A stretch of DNA of 14,812 nucleotides from CAYWGR01 sp964458015 (GTDB taxonomy: Bacteria > Planctomycetota > Planctomycetia > Pirellulales > Thermoguttaceae). This document shows positions 13,786-14,812 of the stretch, in pieces (within the stretch, counting starts at the first letter, position 1; every line of letters begins with the position of its first letter). The notes below the pieces were generated by a model that ran no database searches, was not told where the DNA came from, and worked only from the letters and a program-made list of their open reading frames with translations. Both the position numbers and the translations under genes were made by a program. The stretch is from NCBI GenBank assembly GCA_964458015.1, contig CAYWGR010000148.1, positions 1 to 14,812 on the forward strand, in the 5' to 3' direction.

Positions 13786-14812
13786 TCAGCGAGCGCTCAA
13801 CTCGTGCACCGCATCGACCAACGCAATCGCGTTCTCCACCGGCGTCTGCGGCAAAACGCCGTGGCCGAGATTGAATATGTGCCCCGGCCGACCGCCGGCT
13901 TGGCGTAAAATCTCTTTCACGCGGCGGCGGATCTCCATAGGCGTCGTGAGCAGCACGGCCGGATCAAGATTACCCTGAACGGCCTTGTCGTGGCCGATCC
14001 GGCTCCAGGCGTCGTCCAAACGAATGCGCCAATCGACGCCCACCACGACGTTGCGACGCTTCTTTCCAAACGCTTCGCTCATCATCGGCAGCAAGGCGGG
14101 ATTGCCGGTTCCAAAAAGGATAACAGGCGCATCGGGCCGAAGCGATTCGATCACCGAACGAACATGCGGCAGCACGTAGCAACGATAATCGTCCACGCCG
14201 AGACAACCTACCCAACTGTCGAACAATTGAACGAGTTGTGCGCCTGCGTCGATCTGCGCGTTCAGATAAAGAGTAATGGCTCTTGCAAATCGGGCCATCA
14301 TGGCGTCCCATGCGCCCGTGTCGTTATACATGAGCATTTTCGTGAGGCGGTAATCGCGGCTCGAACCGCCCTCGACGGCGTAGGCCGCCAACGTAAACGG
14401 CGCACCCGCGAAACCGATCAACGGCAACGCCTCGGGCAATGCGGCCCGCGTTTTGCGCACCGCCTCGATGACGTATTCCAGCGGCTCGATCGATTCCAAC
14501 TCCAGCAACCGATCCACGTCGGTCGCCGTGCGGATGGGATTTCCGAGTACCGGCCCCTCCCCGGCCGAAAACTGCAAACCGATCCCCATCGGTTCGAGAA
14601 TCAACAGCAGGTCGGAAAAAAGAATCGCGGCATCCACTCCCAACTGCTCGACCGCGCCGGCCATCACCTCGGCACAAAGGGCCGGGTTCTTGCATAGATC
14701 GAGAAACGAGGTGGATTGCCGCAATTGCCGATATTCCGGCATGTAGCGGCCCGCCTGTCGCATAAGCCACACCGGCGTTCGTTCGACCGGCTCGCGCCGG
14801 ACCGTTTTCATC
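13786..14812 (-). CDS. hemE: Uroporphyrinogen decarboxylase (5' end outside window)
   Basis: HemE removes the four acetate carboxyls of uroporphyrinogen III to give coproporphyrinogen III in haem synthesis, in the cytoplasm. The visible 341 residues carry the whole active site. RQAGRYMPEYR (18-28) supplies Arg18 and Arg22, and ILFSDLLLILEPMG holds Asp67; these match human Arg37, Arg41 and Asp86 at a constant offset of 19. GFAGAPFTLAAYAVEGGSSR holds the conserved Tyr144, and FNLGHGVLPQTPVENA holds His317. An ATG sits at 14811-14809, one base from the window edge. HemE proteins usually have some 10-15 residues before REPVxRTPVW, so that ATG is probably internal and the true start lies beyond the window. 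It has no close neighbour on its left apart from the 1.2-kb spacer. Confidence 0.97.
   Translation of the reverse strand, partial: MKTVRREPVERTPVWLMRQAGRYMPEYRQLRQSTSFLDLCKNPALCAEVMAGAVEQLGVDAAILFSDLLLILEPMGIGLQFSAGEGPVLGNPIRTATDVDRLLELESIEPLEYVIEAVRKTRAALPEALPLIGFAGAPFTLAAYAVEGGSSRDYRLTKMLMYNDTGAWDAMMARFARAITLYLNAQIDAGAQLVQLFDSWVGCLGVDDYRCYVLPHVRSVIESLRPDAPVILFGTGNPALLPMMSEAFGKKRRNVVVGVDWRIRLDDAWSRIGHDKAVQGNLDPAVLLTTPMEIRRRVKEILRQAGGRPGHIFNLGHGVLPQTPVENAIALVDAVHELSAR

Overview
The window looks like chromosomal DNA from a planctomycete, probably of the Pirellulales type. This is an inference from several things: moderately high GC, weak or absent Shine-Dalgarno sites on many genes, secreted DUF4091/GH123-like and metallo-beta-lactamase-fold proteins, a GlmU-like protein of the alternative (TIGR03991-type) family, and a long gene-poor spacer with short palindromes and a minisatellite. 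There are no tRNAs, rRNAs, CRISPR arrays, transposases or phage genes. I recognise eleven protein genes with confidence.

Layout. (1) 1-726 (+) is the C-terminal part of a hybrid histidine kinase with a receiver domain. Its stop codon interlocks with that of a convergent P-loop GTPase with two membrane segments (723-2594, -). (2) 2595-2924 is a divergent intergenic region with three direct repeats, a GC hairpin and a good sigma-70-like promoter. It leads into a two-gene secreted operon (2925-5947, +): a DUF4091/GH123-like protein, then a ComEC-type metallo-beta-lactamase-fold hydrolase, joined by a TAATG stop/start overlap. (3) 5954-8316 (-) is an operon read as acyl carrier protein, nagB, then a GlmU-like nucleotidyltransferase/acyltransferase. 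(4) Divergent from it, 8797-11947 (+) holds a ketoacyl-synthase-like protein that has lost its catalytic Cys (now Asp) and its second active-site His (now Tyr). It is followed 25 nt later by a second P-loop GTPase, related to the first through shared DxPDxD and TQQKY motifs. (5) 11951-12562 (-) is an unrecognised single-pass membrane protein. (6) 12563-13785 is about 1.2 kb without a convincing gene; it carries a five-unit 29/30-bp tandem repeat, a cluster of hairpins and a likely terminator. (7) 13786-14812 (-) is hemE, with its 5' end outside the window.

How the parts may work together. NagB and the GlmU-like protein both act on amino sugars feeding UDP-GlcNAc. The co-directional ACP and the divergent, probably non-condensing KS-like protein add an acyl-carrier element. 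The KS-like gene is adjacent to a GTPase with a hydrophobic C-terminal half. The least explained part of the window is therefore 5954-11947, possibly an envelope or amino-sugar/acyl module. That is a hypothesis from gene order and active-site residues, not a demonstrated system. The secreted pair at 2925-5947 looks like a glycan-related or catabolic extracytoplasmic unit. hemE and the kinase are ordinary housekeeping and regulatory genes.
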